This document shows, one piece after another, positions 29,042 through 37,510 of a stretch of DNA of 64,000 nt. The stretch spans positions 119,222 to 183,221 of the forward strand of contig JAISNV010000028.1 of assembly GCA_031276035.1 (NCBI GenBank), written 5' to 3'. This stretch comes from Bacteroidales bacterium (lineage in GTDB: Bacteria > Bacteroidota > Bacteroidia > Bacteroidales > BM520). A program made the translations under genes and the position numbers. Within the stretch, counting starts at the first letter, position 1; the number at the start of each line of letters is the position of its first letter. The notes under the pieces are model-generated. The model did not search any database and was not told the origin of the DNA. It saw only the letters and a program-made list of their open reading frames with translations.

Positions 29042-30049
29042 TTGCATTACCTACTGCTTCTTCTCGGTTTATTTCTTTTAATCGTCAGTGGCGAATTATT
29101 AGTTCGCGGCGGTGTCGGGATTGCTACGCGTTTGAGAATATCGCCTTTGGTGATTGGAATGACAATTGTTGCTTTCGGAACTTCGGCGCCGGAGTTTCTG
29201 GTAAGTTTACAAGCAGCAATGGCCGGTAATCCGGAAATTGCAGTAGGAAACGTCATTGGTTCTAATATTGCAAATATTGCCTTAATACTTGGACTTACCG
29301 GATTAATATACCCGATAGCTGTAAATAAGCAAGCTATGACGATTGATTTTGGGTGGATGATGATTGCAACTATTCTTTTTGGAATTTTTGCATCTAACGG
29401 ACAAATATCAAGGCTCGAAGGAACAATATTAACATTCTGTCTAATATTATTCATTATATTGCAAATAAATTACACAAGAAGAAGCGGCATCAATATTGAT
29501 AATGTACAAGAGACTTCCGAAACAAAAGGCATAACCGTTGCTTCATCATTATTGTTTATAGCAATTTCCTGCTGCGGTTTGGCTTATGGCGCCAGGTTCC
29601 TGGTAAGTGCGGCCTCAAACATTGCCGCATCATTAGGAGTCTCCGAAAGAGTTATAGGCATTACGATAGTCGCAATTGGGACAAGTTTGCCGGAACTCGT
29701 TACAACTGTAATTGCAGCAACTAAGAAACAAAGCGATATAGCCTTAGGCAATATAATTGGTTCAAATATATTCAATTTATTTTTTGTAATAGGTTTAAGT
29801 TCTCTCATAAAACCAATTAATATTGATTGGTCTAGTTTTGTCGGCGATTATTATTGGATGTTCGGAATCTCAGTCTTACTGCTTATTTTAGTAATACCAA
29901 TATTTAAGACTTTAAAGAGCAGGAATAAATCTAAAAGTATTTCAAAACAACTTTTCGACAATGGAAAATTAGGAAGAGCCGGAGGTGCTATTTTATTTTC
30001 ATTATATATAATCTATATATTATCATTATTATTTATTGATAATTTTTAA
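29042..30049 (+). CDS. CaxA/YrbG-type calcium/sodium antiporter
   Basis: This 335-residue membrane protein has about 10 TM helices and the two inverted alpha-repeats of the Ca2+:cation antiporter superfamily: GTSAPEFLVSL with GNVIGSNIANIALILG in the first half and GTSLPELVTTV with GNIIGSNIFNLFFVIG in the second. Acidic residues in these repeats bind the ions. The transported pair (Na+/Ca2+ or K+-dependent) cannot be decided. The start is unusual. A stop codon lies three codons upstream, and the only start that keeps the first TM helix is a TTG at 29042. Confidence 0.92.
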   Translation: MHYLLLLLGLFLLIVSGELLVRGGVGIATRLRISPLVIGMTIVAFGTSAPEFLVSLQAAMAGNPEIAVGNVIGSNIANIALILGLTGLIYPIAVNKQAMTIDFGWMMIATILFGIFASNGQISRLEGTILTFCLILFIILQINYTRRSGINIDNVQETSETKGITVASSLLFIAISCCGLAYGARFLVSAASNIAASLGVSERVIGITIVAIGTSLPELVTTVIAATKKQSDIALGNIIGSNIFNLFFVIGLSSLIKPINIDWSSFVGDYYWMFGISVLLLILVIPIFKTLKSRNKSKSISKQLFDNGKLGRAGGAILFSLYIIYILSLLFIDNF

Positions 30050-30105
30050 TGAAATAATATTTTTACTATTCTTAACAGAATGCACCCATTATTTGATGTA
30101 ATATT

Positions 30106-31134
30106 CTAAACAATAATCACTTCCGGTTCTAGCAAAACATCAAATTTTCTGTTTACAGCCTCAATAATCGTATTGGAAAAATCAACAATCTCTTGTCCTG
30201 ATGCGCCTCCCAAATTGCAAAGAACAAGAGAATGTTTTTCAGAAACACCAACATTTCCTTTGCTATATCCTTTTAACCCGGACAATTCAATCAATTGTGC
30301 AGCGGAAAGCTTTACTAAATCATCATTTCCCTGAACCTTATAAATCACAAGGGAATCCTTCTCTATTAACTCTTTGTATCTTGAATATTTTACAACAGGA
30401 TTTTTAAAAAAACTACCGGCATTACCATAAGTCTTATAATCAGGAAGTTTATTGCTTCTTATTTCTGAAATAGCATTACAAATATCTTTGATTATTACCT
30501 CTCTACCATTCTTTCCGGCAAATTTTTCCGTAAGTTCTTTATAGTTTAAGCACGGAATAAAAGACTTTCTAAGTTTAAATAAAATCTTCGTAATATAATA
30601 TTTCCCGATGTTTCTTTTTTCTTTGAAGATGGAATTTCTGTAAGAAAAGTTACAATCCTGATTACCGAATATTATTTCATTATTTTCACCAGACATTTCA
30701 ACGGCAAAAACTTTCTCCACACTTTCGCAAACCTCCATTCCGTAAGCACCTATATTCTGTACAACGGCACTACCGCATTGACTTGGTATATCAATTAAAT
30801 TTTCTACACCGGAAAAAGAATGTTCAACGGCAAAATTTACAAAATCATTCCAAATAACTCCGGAACCAACACTAATCAAACCAAATTCATCATTTCCCTC
30901 AATAATCTCAATTCCCTTAATATCGGATTTAATAATAATTCCATCGAAATTCGAAGAAAAAAGTACATTCGCACCGCTTCCTAAAATAAAATGCTTTTCC
31001 TGTTTATAAATCGGATTATCGAACAAAAGTAATAAATCTTTTCGGCTGTTAACTTCAACAAAATATTTTGCAATAGCATCAACTCCAAAGGTATTGAAAC
31101 TTCTTAAAGAAACATTGTGTTTTATTTCAATCAT
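30106..31134 (-). CDS. murB: UDP-N-acetylenolpyruvoylglucosamine reductase
   Basis: MurB reduces UDP-GlcNAc-enolpyruvate to UDP-MurNAc with NADPH and FAD in peptidoglycan precursor synthesis. The FAD-binding segment FILGSGANVLFS, the GVENLIDIPSQCGSAVVQNIGAYG block and the C-terminal GNAGSFFKNPVV (with the catalytic serine) and KGYSKGNVGVSEKHSLVLCN motifs are all present. I use the ATG at 31134 (MIEIKHNVSLRSFNTFG, 342 residues). The frame is open to 31176, but a TATCTTTG promoter element at 31139-31146 lies within that extension. That leaves almost no untranslated leader. Confidence 0.96.
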   Translation of the reverse strand: MIEIKHNVSLRSFNTFGVDAIAKYFVEVNSRKDLLLLFDNPIYKQEKHFILGSGANVLFSSNFDGIIIKSDIKGIEIIEGNDEFGLISVGSGVIWNDFVNFAVEHSFSGVENLIDIPSQCGSAVVQNIGAYGMEVCESVEKVFAVEMSGENNEIIFGNQDCNFSYRNSIFKEKRNIGKYYITKILFKLRKSFIPCLNYKELTEKFAGKNGREVIIKDICNAISEIRSNKLPDYKTYGNAGSFFKNPVVKYSRYKELIEKDSLVIYKVQGNDDLVKLSAAQLIELSGLKGYSKGNVGVSEKHSLVLCNLGGASGQEIVDFSNTIIEAVNRKFDVLLEPEVIIV

Positions 31135-31138
31135 AATG

Positions 31139-31146
31139 CAAAGATA
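31139..31146 (-). promoter_or_regulatory. -7 element (TATCTTTG) abutting murB
   Basis: On the minus strand TATCTTTG ends only 4 bases before the murB ATG at 31134, predicting a leaderless or near-leaderless transcript. Confidence 0.55.
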
Positions 31147-31244
31147 AAAAAACAATTGATAATGAATAATGAACAACTGACAATGAAATAGTTAAATATA
31201 TTAAAGCAGGAAATGTATAAAATAAATCTTAACATTCTCATTTC

Positions 31245-32231
31245 CTAAATTGCTAAATTTCCAAACTCTCTTAACTCATCCAAAACCTCAAATACTTCTT
31301 CTACATTTGTAGTTTGCATTAGCCTCATTTTATACGGTTTAAAGTTTTCTACTCCCTTAAAATACTTAACATAATGATGTCGCATTTCAAAAACCGTTCT
31401 TTTCTCACCTTTGTAGTCCAAAGACATTTCTATATGTTCTTTACACACATCTATTCGTTCCTGCATATTTGGTAACGGAAGCTCAGTACCGGTTTTCAAA
31501 TAATGTTTAATTTGATTGAATATCCACGGATTACCGACAGCCGCTCTGCCAATCATCAATCCGTCGACATTACTTTGATCAAGCTTTTGTTTTGCACTTT
31601 CACCGGAAATAATATCACCGTTGCCGATTATCGGAATCCGAATATTAGGATTTGCTTTTATATTTGCAATAATATTCCAGTTTGCCTCTCCTGTGTACAT
31701 TTGTGCACGTGTTCTTCCGTGAATTGTAAGCGCAGCAGCTCCGGCATCCTGAACTCTAAAAGCAATTTCTTCAATATTAACGGAACCGGCATCCCATCCC
31801 AACCTTGTTTTTACAGTAACCGGTTTATTACTGATTTGCACAATTCTTTTAACAGCTTCTTCGATTTTTTCGGGAGTTTTCATCATTGCGGCGCCCGCGC
31901 CTTTATTCACAACTTTCTTTACAGGACAGCCGCAATTCAAATCTATTATATCCGGATTAGCTTCTAGGGCTCTTTCAGCAGCTATGACTAAAGAATCGAC
32001 ATCATGACCGAAGATTTGAATTCCAACAGGACGTTCCCTTTCATCAATTCGAAGTTTATCAACGCTTTTAGCAACATCTCTGATCAATCCCTCCGATGCA
32101 ACAAATTCGGTAAACATTAAATCAGCACCATATCTTTTACATATTATTCTGAAAGGTAATTCTGTAACATCCTCCATAGGAGCAAGAATCAACGGAATAC
32201 CGGGTAATTCAATGTCAGCAATTTTCATCAT
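31245..32231 (-). CDS. dusB: tRNA-dihydrouridine synthase
   Basis: Dus enzymes use FMN and NADPH to reduce specific uridines in tRNA to dihydrouridine. This 328-residue protein has the FMN-binding TIM barrel: LAPMEDVTELPFR at the N-terminus, DLNCGCPVKKVVNKGAGAAMM with the catalytic cysteine near residue 101, VKTRLGWD, LTIHGRTRAQMYTG, IIGNGDI and the MIGRAAVGNPWIF phosphate-binding block. The helical C-terminal domain holds EMRHHYVKYFKG. Two ATGs sit back to back at the start. Its nearest family assignment is DusB. It is a single-gene unit with its own promoter element. Confidence 0.95.
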   Translation of the reverse strand: MMKIADIELPGIPLILAPMEDVTELPFRIICKRYGADLMFTEFVASEGLIRDVAKSVDKLRIDERERPVGIQIFGHDVDSLVIAAERALEANPDIIDLNCGCPVKKVVNKGAGAAMMKTPEKIEEAVKRIVQISNKPVTVKTRLGWDAGSVNIEEIAFRVQDAGAAALTIHGRTRAQMYTGEANWNIIANIKANPNIRIPIIGNGDIISGESAKQKLDQSNVDGLMIGRAAVGNPWIFNQIKHYLKTGTELPLPNMQERIDVCKEHIEMSLDYKGEKRTVFEMRHHYVKYFKGVENFKPYKMRLMQTTNVEEVFEVLDELREFGNLAI

Positions 32232-32245
32232 TAAATATTAAAGTG

Positions 32246-32253
32246 CAAAGATA
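32246..32253 (-). promoter_or_regulatory. -7 element (TATCTTTG) for dusB
   Basis: On the minus strand TATCTTTG lies 14 bases before the dusB ATG, giving a short leader of roughly 10 bases. Confidence 0.55.
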
Positions 32254-32398
32254 CGTGTTTTCTTTATCCAAAATATAGGAATATAATTTTTGATTTTATT
32301 AATATCTCAATAGTGTATTTTGCTGCAGAACTTAATGAAATAATTTCGAAATGATAGAGATTTAGAGAAATTAAGATTAACCTTTCAACTAAATTCCA

Positions 32399-32406
32399 TA
32401 CCTTTG
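32399..32406 (+). promoter_or_regulatory. -7 element (TACCTTTG) abutting the CPBP gene
   Basis: TACCTTTG fits TAnnTTTG and ends 4 bases before the ATG at 32411, again implying a leaderless transcript unless translation starts at the next ATG (32441). Confidence 0.5.
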
Positions 32407-32410
32407 CAAC

Positions 32411-33319
32411 ATGAATAATTTGGGCAGTAAAAACTTTTTGATGTTATGTTTGCAACTTCTGTTGATAGTGCTGATATCCATGTTTATGGCAACTTTGATA
32501 AGCGGTGGGATTATGTTTCTTTTCGACAGTAGTAATCTTAATGTTATGAAAATAATACAAGGTTTTTCGCAAATATTTACTTTCATGTTACCTCCAATCA
32601 TTTTTCTAAAAATCAACAAAGTAAATATCAAAGATTTTCTTGGCGTCAACATAAAATTATCATGGAAAATAATTCTTCTATCAATAATTTTACTTTTTGC
32701 TGCGCTCCCGTTTACAGATTGGCTAATCCTTGAAAATGGCAAATTAAGCTTGCCGGATTCAATGTGGAAAATTGAAAAATGGATGCAGAATTCGCAGCAA
32801 ATGAGCGAAGAAATAATGACTAAATTATTGGGCGTAAATAATATTGGCGGACTATTTTTCAATATCCTGATCATTGCCATAATTCCCGCAATAGGTGAAG
32901 AGCTTTTATTCAGAGGCGTTTTCCAGAAAATGCTTGTTAATAATATGCGTAATCATCATCTGGCTATTATCATTGCTTCAATCATTTTTAGCGCTGCACA
33001 CATGGAGTTTTATAGCTTCTTGCCGAGAGTTGTCCTCGGAATGATTTTAGGTTACACATTTTATTACTCCGGAAATATAATTATTCCGATGATAATTCAT
33101 TTTGTTAATAACGCTCTCTCTATTTCAACATATTATTATTACTTCAATTATATCAATAATGGTGAACCTTTTGATATGAACACGCCATCAGAATATACAA
33201 ATGTTTACATAGCTCTTATTTCATTGTTTATCAGCATTTTTATTTTATATTTGATAAAAAAACAATCGGACAAAAATAAAATAATTCCGGAATCCGATAT
33301 TTCTAATGAAGAAGGATAG
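32411..33319 (+). CDS. CPBP-family (CAAX/ABI) intramembrane metalloprotease-like protein
   Basis: This 302-residue membrane protein has about 8 TM helices. The family motifs are present: EELLFRGVFQ (about residue 163) with the paired glutamates and arginine, FSAAHMEF with the conserved histidine (about 196), and PMIIHFVNNALS with a second histidine (about 222). CPBP proteins are related to Rce1 CAAX proteases. Bacterial members are tied to bacteriocin self-immunity or membrane signalling, but no partner peptide gene is visible here. It is 60 bases upstream of mrp on the same strand. Start choice is uncertain (ATG 32411 or 32441). Confidence 0.88.
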   Translation: MNNLGSKNFLMLCLQLLLIVLISMFMATLISGGIMFLFDSSNLNVMKIIQGFSQIFTFMLPPIIFLKINKVNIKDFLGVNIKLSWKIILLSIILLFAALPFTDWLILENGKLSLPDSMWKIEKWMQNSQQMSEEIMTKLLGVNNIGGLFFNILIIAIIPAIGEELLFRGVFQKMLVNNMRNHHLAIIIASIIFSAAHMEFYSFLPRVVLGMILGYTFYYSGNIIIPMIIHFVNNALSISTYYYYFNYINNGEPFDMNTPSEYTNVYIALISLFISIFILYLIKKQSDKNKIIPESDISNEEG

Positions 33320-33379
33320 AAAATTATCTTTATGAAATTTTAGATGCAAGTGAATTTAATAATAACAAAATTTAATTAA

Positions 33380-34243
33380 ATGAGTGATTTTGAATTAAAA
33401 AACAAGATTAAAAATACCATAGTAATTGCTTCGGGTAAGGGCGGCGTAGGAAAATCTACCGTTGCCGTAAATCTTGCTGTTGCTCTTGCACAAAAGGGGT
33501 ATAAAGTCGGACTGCTCGATGCCGACATATACGGGCCGTCTATTCCGATAATGCTCGGATTGAGCGATGCGGGTCCGCAAACTGTTGGCGATGAGGAAAA
33601 ACAGATTTTTATTCCTTATGAAAAATACGGAGTTAAGATTTCTTCTATAGGATTTTATATTGAACCGGGGCAAGCTTTGATTTGGCGCGGTCCGATGGCC
33701 GCAAGCGTTTTTTCTCAATTATTGAATGACACCGATTGGGGAGAACTTGATTTTTTGATAATCGACTCGCCTCCCGGAACCGGAGATATTCAACTTACTC
33801 TTGTGCAAAGTACTTCGGTAACAGGTGCAATTATCGTTACAACTCCTCAACAAGTTGCCGTTGCGGATGCAAGGAAAGCTATAGCAATGTTCCGCAAACC
33901 GGAGATAAAAGTTCCTGTTCTTGGAATAGTTGAAAATATGTCTTGGTTTACTCCTGCCGAACTTCCCGAGAACAAATATTATCTCTTCGGAAAGGAAGGC
34001 GGAAAGAAAACCGCTGAAGAGTTTCATGTTGCTTTATTAGGACAAATTCCTTTAATTCAAAGTATATGTGAATGCGGCGATTCCGGAGAACCTTCGGCTA
34101 ATATTGAGAACAAGCAATATCAAGAAATTTTCTCAAACATTGCAGATAAAATGATAGAAATGGTTGATGTACGGAATTCTGTTTTGAAACCTACGGAACC
34201 TGTAAAGATTGATTCGAATGCAAAGGGATGTGGCGGTAATTGA
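33380..34243 (+). CDS. mrp: Mrp/ApbC-type Fe-S carrier ATPase, short form
   Basis: This 287-residue cytoplasmic P-loop ATPase carries Fe-S clusters to apo-proteins. The deviant Walker A is ASGKGGVGKST (Lys20, Lys25), followed by LLDADIYGPSIPIMLG, the FLIIDSPPGTGDIQLTL Walker B region and TTPQQVAVADARKAI. Mrp proteins often carry an N-terminal MIP18/DUF59 domain of about 100 residues, but here the ATPase begins at residue 12. The cluster-binding CxxC found after VENMS in many homologues is absent (VENMSWFTPAELPENKYY). The C-terminus ends GCGGN. A NifU-type scaffold gene lies downstream on the same strand, which supports an Fe-S role. Confidence 0.92.
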   Translation: MSDFELKNKIKNTIVIASGKGGVGKSTVAVNLAVALAQKGYKVGLLDADIYGPSIPIMLGLSDAGPQTVGDEEKQIFIPYEKYGVKISSIGFYIEPGQALIWRGPMAASVFSQLLNDTDWGELDFLIIDSPPGTGDIQLTLVQSTSVTGAIIVTTPQQVAVADARKAIAMFRKPEIKVPVLGIVENMSWFTPAELPENKYYLFGKEGGKKTAEEFHVALLGQIPLIQSICECGDSGEPSANIENKQYQEIFSNIADKMIEMVDVRNSVLKPTEPVKIDSNAKGCGGN

Positions 34244-34475
34244 CAATACTCCGGTAGTTCGATGATTAATTCAAATAAATAATTTCGTCTTATAGCAGCC
34301 TGAACATTTAATCATGTATTCTCTGAAAGTTATTAAGGTGTGTATCAAAACGAATGTCATTGAAAAATAATAAAATATTATCGACAATAAAGCATCCTTT
34401 AAATTGAAAATGTAATTTCGGATTAAGAAATCCGGAAATCAAAAAATAATAAAAACAAATTAAATCATATAAATC

Positions 34476-34712
34476 ATGAACAAAGAAGAATTAACAAATA
34501 AGGTAAAAGAAATAATAGAACAATTAAGGCCTTATCTTCAAGCAGACGGCGGAGATATTGCTTTTGTTGAACTTACCGATGATCTTGTTGTTAAGGTACA
34601 ATTACAGGGAGCATGCGGCTCTTGTCCTTATAGCAGAATGACTTTAAAAGACGGCGTTGAGAAAGCTGTTCAAAGAGTTATTCCGGAAATTAAGGCAGTA
34701 GAAGAGGCATAG
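34476..34712 (+). CDS. NifU C-terminal-domain Fe-S scaffold protein
   Basis: This 78-residue protein consists only of the NifU C-terminal (Nfu) domain. It has RPYLQADGGDIAFVEL near residues 18-33, and GACGSCPYS with Cys47 and Cys50, the pair that holds a [4Fe-4S] cluster at a dimer interface. It ends VIPEIKAVEEA. Such proteins assemble or transfer Fe-S clusters. It lies 232 bases after mrp and may share its transcript. Its last 23 bases overlap the 3' end of the convergent kinase gene. Confidence 0.93.
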   Translation: MNKEELTNKVKEIIEQLRPYLQADGGDIAFVELTDDLVVKVQLQGACGSCPYSRMTLKDGVEKAVQRVIPEIKAVEEA

Positions 34713-35529
34713 TTTTTTCCTGATAAACGCCCTCGCGCGGATCAGCATTTTCTTCGAAAGTCAATTTTATACTTTCATAAACATAATTCATTGCCTGTTG
34801 AACAGCCGTGAACAAGTTATTGTTATGCAATAATGAACCGCAGACTACACTCGCAAAGGTATCGCCCGTACCGGGAAATTCAGCAGGAATATAATCGCAA
34901 GTTAAAAGCAACATTTTATTATCAGTCTTTGAATAAGCAAATACTTGTGTTTTGGTTTGATCTCCTTTTTCATCGAATTCCGGAACACCGGTAATTACAA
35001 CCATTTTCGGTCCGAAATCAGATAAACGGTAAATAAAATTTTCAATTTCTTCTCTTGTAAAATCGTTTCGATATTCTTCTTCGAGTAAAAGACAAGCTTC
35101 TGTAAGATTGGGAGTTATAATATCGGCACACTTTACAAGCTCCTTCATACTGTTCACCATCAAAGTCGGCATTGAACTGTAAAGTTCTCCGCTATCGCCT
35201 AAAACCGGATCAACAATCTTTAACAAACCATCATGATCAAAATCATTAAACATTTGTTTCACAATATCACATTGTTCCGAAGAACCTAAAAACCCGCTGT
35301 AAATAGCATCGAACTTAAATCCCATCTTTTTCCAATGACTTAAGATCGGAACAATATGCTCCGTCATATCAACAATATAAGGATCAGGATAAGCAGTGCT
35401 GGTAGACAAAACTGCCGTAGGAACAGGACAAACATAAATTTCCATCGCCGAAAGCACGGGGATAACTACTGTGAGTGATGATCGGCCGTAACCGGAAATA
35501 TCATGTAATGCCGCAACTTTTTTAATCAT
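34690..35529 (-). CDS. Pyridoxamine/pyridoxal kinase (PdxY/PdxK type)
   Basis: This is a 279-residue ribokinase-fold kinase. The N-terminus AALHDISGYGRSSLTVVIPVLSAM is typical of Bacteroidota and Clostridia pyridoxamine kinases. Further blocks are YSGFLGSSEQ, VDPVLGDSGELY, ITPNLTEACLL, MVVITGVP, and the GTGDTFASVVCG motif with the catalytic aspartate. It phosphorylates the 5'-hydroxyl of vitamin B6 vitamers in the salvage pathway to pyridoxal phosphate. It is 4 bases downstream of trmB on the same strand, so the two are co-transcribed. The exact vitamer preference is not readable. Confidence 0.9.
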   Translation of the reverse strand: MIKKVAALHDISGYGRSSLTVVIPVLSAMEIYVCPVPTAVLSTSTAYPDPYIVDMTEHIVPILSHWKKMGFKFDAIYSGFLGSSEQCDIVKQMFNDFDHDGLLKIVDPVLGDSGELYSSMPTLMVNSMKELVKCADIITPNLTEACLLLEEEYRNDFTREEIENFIYRLSDFGPKMVVITGVPEFDEKGDQTKTQVFAYSKTDNKMLLLTCDYIPAEFPGTGDTFASVVCGSLLHNNNLFTAVQQAMNYVYESIKLTFEENADPREGVYQEKTMPLLLP

Positions 35530-35533
35530 AATA

Positions 35534-36250
35534 TTAATATTTTCTATCGGAAACTAATGTAATGACGCCTTTTCTGTTTTTACACATTTCCGGATTTAAT
35601 TGATATTGAAGATATTTTATTTTCAATCCCTGCTCCAACCACATTTTTTCATAGAATGTTTGAATAGAGGCCACTTCAATATCGGGATATTCAGCATAAA
35701 GATCGGAAGTATTGAAAAGAAGCTTATGATTAGAGTTGTTCACAACTTCCAAAGAATAGTCATAAAAATCAGTATTATCAGTCTTTAAATGAACAATTCC
35801 CGATTCTTTCAAAAGATTAGAATATCTTTCATTAAACTGCGGCGATGTAAAGCGTTTCTTCGCTTTTGCTTTTTGCGGTTGCGGTTCGGGAAAAGTGATC
35901 CAAATTTCACTAACTTCATCTTTATCAAAACAATATTCAATAAGTTCAATTTGCATTCTGATAAAAGCAATATTATTCATTTTATTATCACAAGATGTTT
36001 TACAGCCACGCCACAGCCGTGCACCTTTTTGATCTATTCCTATAAAATTTTTATCAGGATATTTTTGTCCGAGGCCAACCGTATATTCGCCTTTCCCACA
36101 ACCAAGTTCCAGAACAATAGGATTGTCATTCTTAAAATAATCCGAATGCCATTTTCCCTTAAAAGGAAACCCGTTGACTATTTCGCTGAAATACGGTTGA
36201 AACAAATTGGGAAAAGATTTATTTTCCTCAAATCTCTCAAGTTTGTTCAT
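35534..36250 (-). CDS. trmB: tRNA (guanine-N7-)-methyltransferase
   Basis: TrmB makes m7G46 in the variable loop of tRNA using S-adenosylmethionine. The 238-residue protein has the SAM-binding motif LELGCGKGEYTVGLGQKYP, then FIGIDQKGARLWRG, EIWITFPEPQPQKAKAKKRF with the catalytic-site proline-rich loop, and a C-terminal EVASIQTFYEKMWLEQG block. It sits 9 bases downstream of the HU/SPOR gene and 4 bases upstream of the kinase, so the three probably form one unit. Confidence 0.96.
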   Translation of the reverse strand: MNKLERFEENKSFPNLFQPYFSEIVNGFPFKGKWHSDYFKNDNPIVLELGCGKGEYTVGLGQKYPDKNFIGIDQKGARLWRGCKTSCDNKMNNIAFIRMQIELIEYCFDKDEVSEIWITFPEPQPQKAKAKKRFTSPQFNERYSNLLKESGIVHLKTDNTDFYDYSLEVVNNSNHKLLFNTSDLYAEYPDIEVASIQTFYEKMWLEQGLKIKYLQYQLNPEMCKNRKGVITLVSDRKY

Positions 36251-36259
36251 AGTATATGA

Positions 36260-37336
36260 TTAGAAGTAATGAACCCAGGCCGACGCAATAATATTTTCCT
36301 TTGCATCTTTGAGAGTTGCATCTAGTTCTTCGATAGTCATTTCCGAAGATATTGTTACTCTGTATCTGTTACCGCTATGAATTATGGCCGCATTAGGATA
36401 ACCTCTTTTTTGAAAGCGAAGTACTGCGTTTTTTGCACATTCATAATCAGGACAAGAAGCAACAATTACGAAAGGATGCGGTGCACCGGTGTTCATAATC
36501 AAAAAATCGGAATTTACATTGAGCGTTTTAACAGTTGCTGTAGTTATATTATCAATTATTTCTTCGGAAGGATTAGTTTCTTCTGTTGAAGTCGGAAAAA
36601 CATCTCCGGTCGAATTACTTTCTTCAACAACGACTTTCTCTTCAATAAGCGGAATGTTTGTTTCAACTTCAACATTATTCTCCGTTAAATTCTCAGTAAT
36701 TTCCACTTTAGGCGAATCCGGTTTAGATGAGGTTATCTCCGGTAATTTTTGTTTTGAAGGCATAATACTTGCCTGATAAAGATTTTGCAAACCATAATCG
36801 GCAGCAGTAAAGAGAATAAAACCGAGAGCAAAGATTGCCGCAACAGAAGCAGCATATTTTACAATTTTCCGCGGCGATAATTTGATTGTTTCTTTTTTCG
36901 AAATATTTTTTGCGTTTGCATTAACAGTCGGAAGTATAAAATTCGATAAGCCGAAACTATCCGCATCATAATTAACCTCAACAGCGGCTGTGAAAGATAT
37001 TGATTTATCATCATTCATTTGAAAGAGCCCTAATTTCGGAAGATAAACCGGTTCAAAAACATCCAATTTATCTTTTACGGATTTCACGAAATTGTCAACT
37101 CTTTTTTTAGCTTCTTCATAAGAAATATTTTCCTTTTTGGATATGTGAGAAATAAGCACTCCATCGTCATTACAAAGAAGAGAATTAAAAGCAACTTCCT
37201 TGCGGGGCGGTTTAAAAACCGACAAATCTTCGTTAATTATTGCGTCTTTAGCATTGAGAATAAATCCACCGAGATTTACAACTACAACACAATCTACACT
37301 ATAGAGCAAATTTGAAATATACTTTTCGACCTTCAT
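36260..37336 (-). CDS. HU-like plus SPOR-domain membrane protein
   Basis: The protein has 358 residues. The N-terminal 130 residues resemble the HU/CCDC81-type domain found in many Bacteroidota proteins (KYISNLLYSVDCVVVVNLGGF, then PPRKEVAFNSLLCNDDGVL). A single TM helix follows (about residues 163-185, SVAAIFALGFILFTAADYG). A Glu/Thr/Pro-rich linker then leads to a C-terminal SPOR domain (about 283-358, HPFVIVASCPDYECAKNAV and YRVTISS). SPOR domains bind denuded peptidoglycan at division sites. That suggests a cell-envelope or division role with the HU-like part in the cytoplasm, which is inferred. Confidence 0.87.
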   Translation of the reverse strand: MKVEKYISNLLYSVDCVVVVNLGGFILNAKDAIINEDLSVFKPPRKEVAFNSLLCNDDGVLISHISKKENISYEEAKKRVDNFVKSVKDKLDVFEPVYLPKLGLFQMNDDKSISFTAAVEVNYDADSFGLSNFILPTVNANAKNISKKETIKLSPRKIVKYAASVAAIFALGFILFTAADYGLQNLYQASIMPSKQKLPEITSSKPDSPKVEITENLTENNVEVETNIPLIEEKVVVEESNSTGDVFPTSTEETNPSEEIIDNITTATVKTLNVNSDFLIMNTGAPHPFVIVASCPDYECAKNAVLRFQKRGYPNAAIIHSGNRYRVTISSEMTIEELDATLKDAKENIIASAWVHYF

Positions 37337-37510
37337 AAAAGCAAATAAAATTTTCGCTAAGGTACGTAAAATTTTCGAAATGGAAGATTTTTTGTATCGG
37401 TATGCGATTGGGAAGAATTAGAAACAGATTGGAAATAAAATTGAAAATAAATCTATAAAATTTCAACTCAACTTTAAATTAATACTTCAGGGTTTAATCT
37501 TAATATTCAA

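Noticed and set aside
34414..34440. Hairpin before the NifU-type gene as a regulatory RNA
   Set aside because: The stem has a bulge, no T-run and no known motif, so it is not distinguishable from chance.
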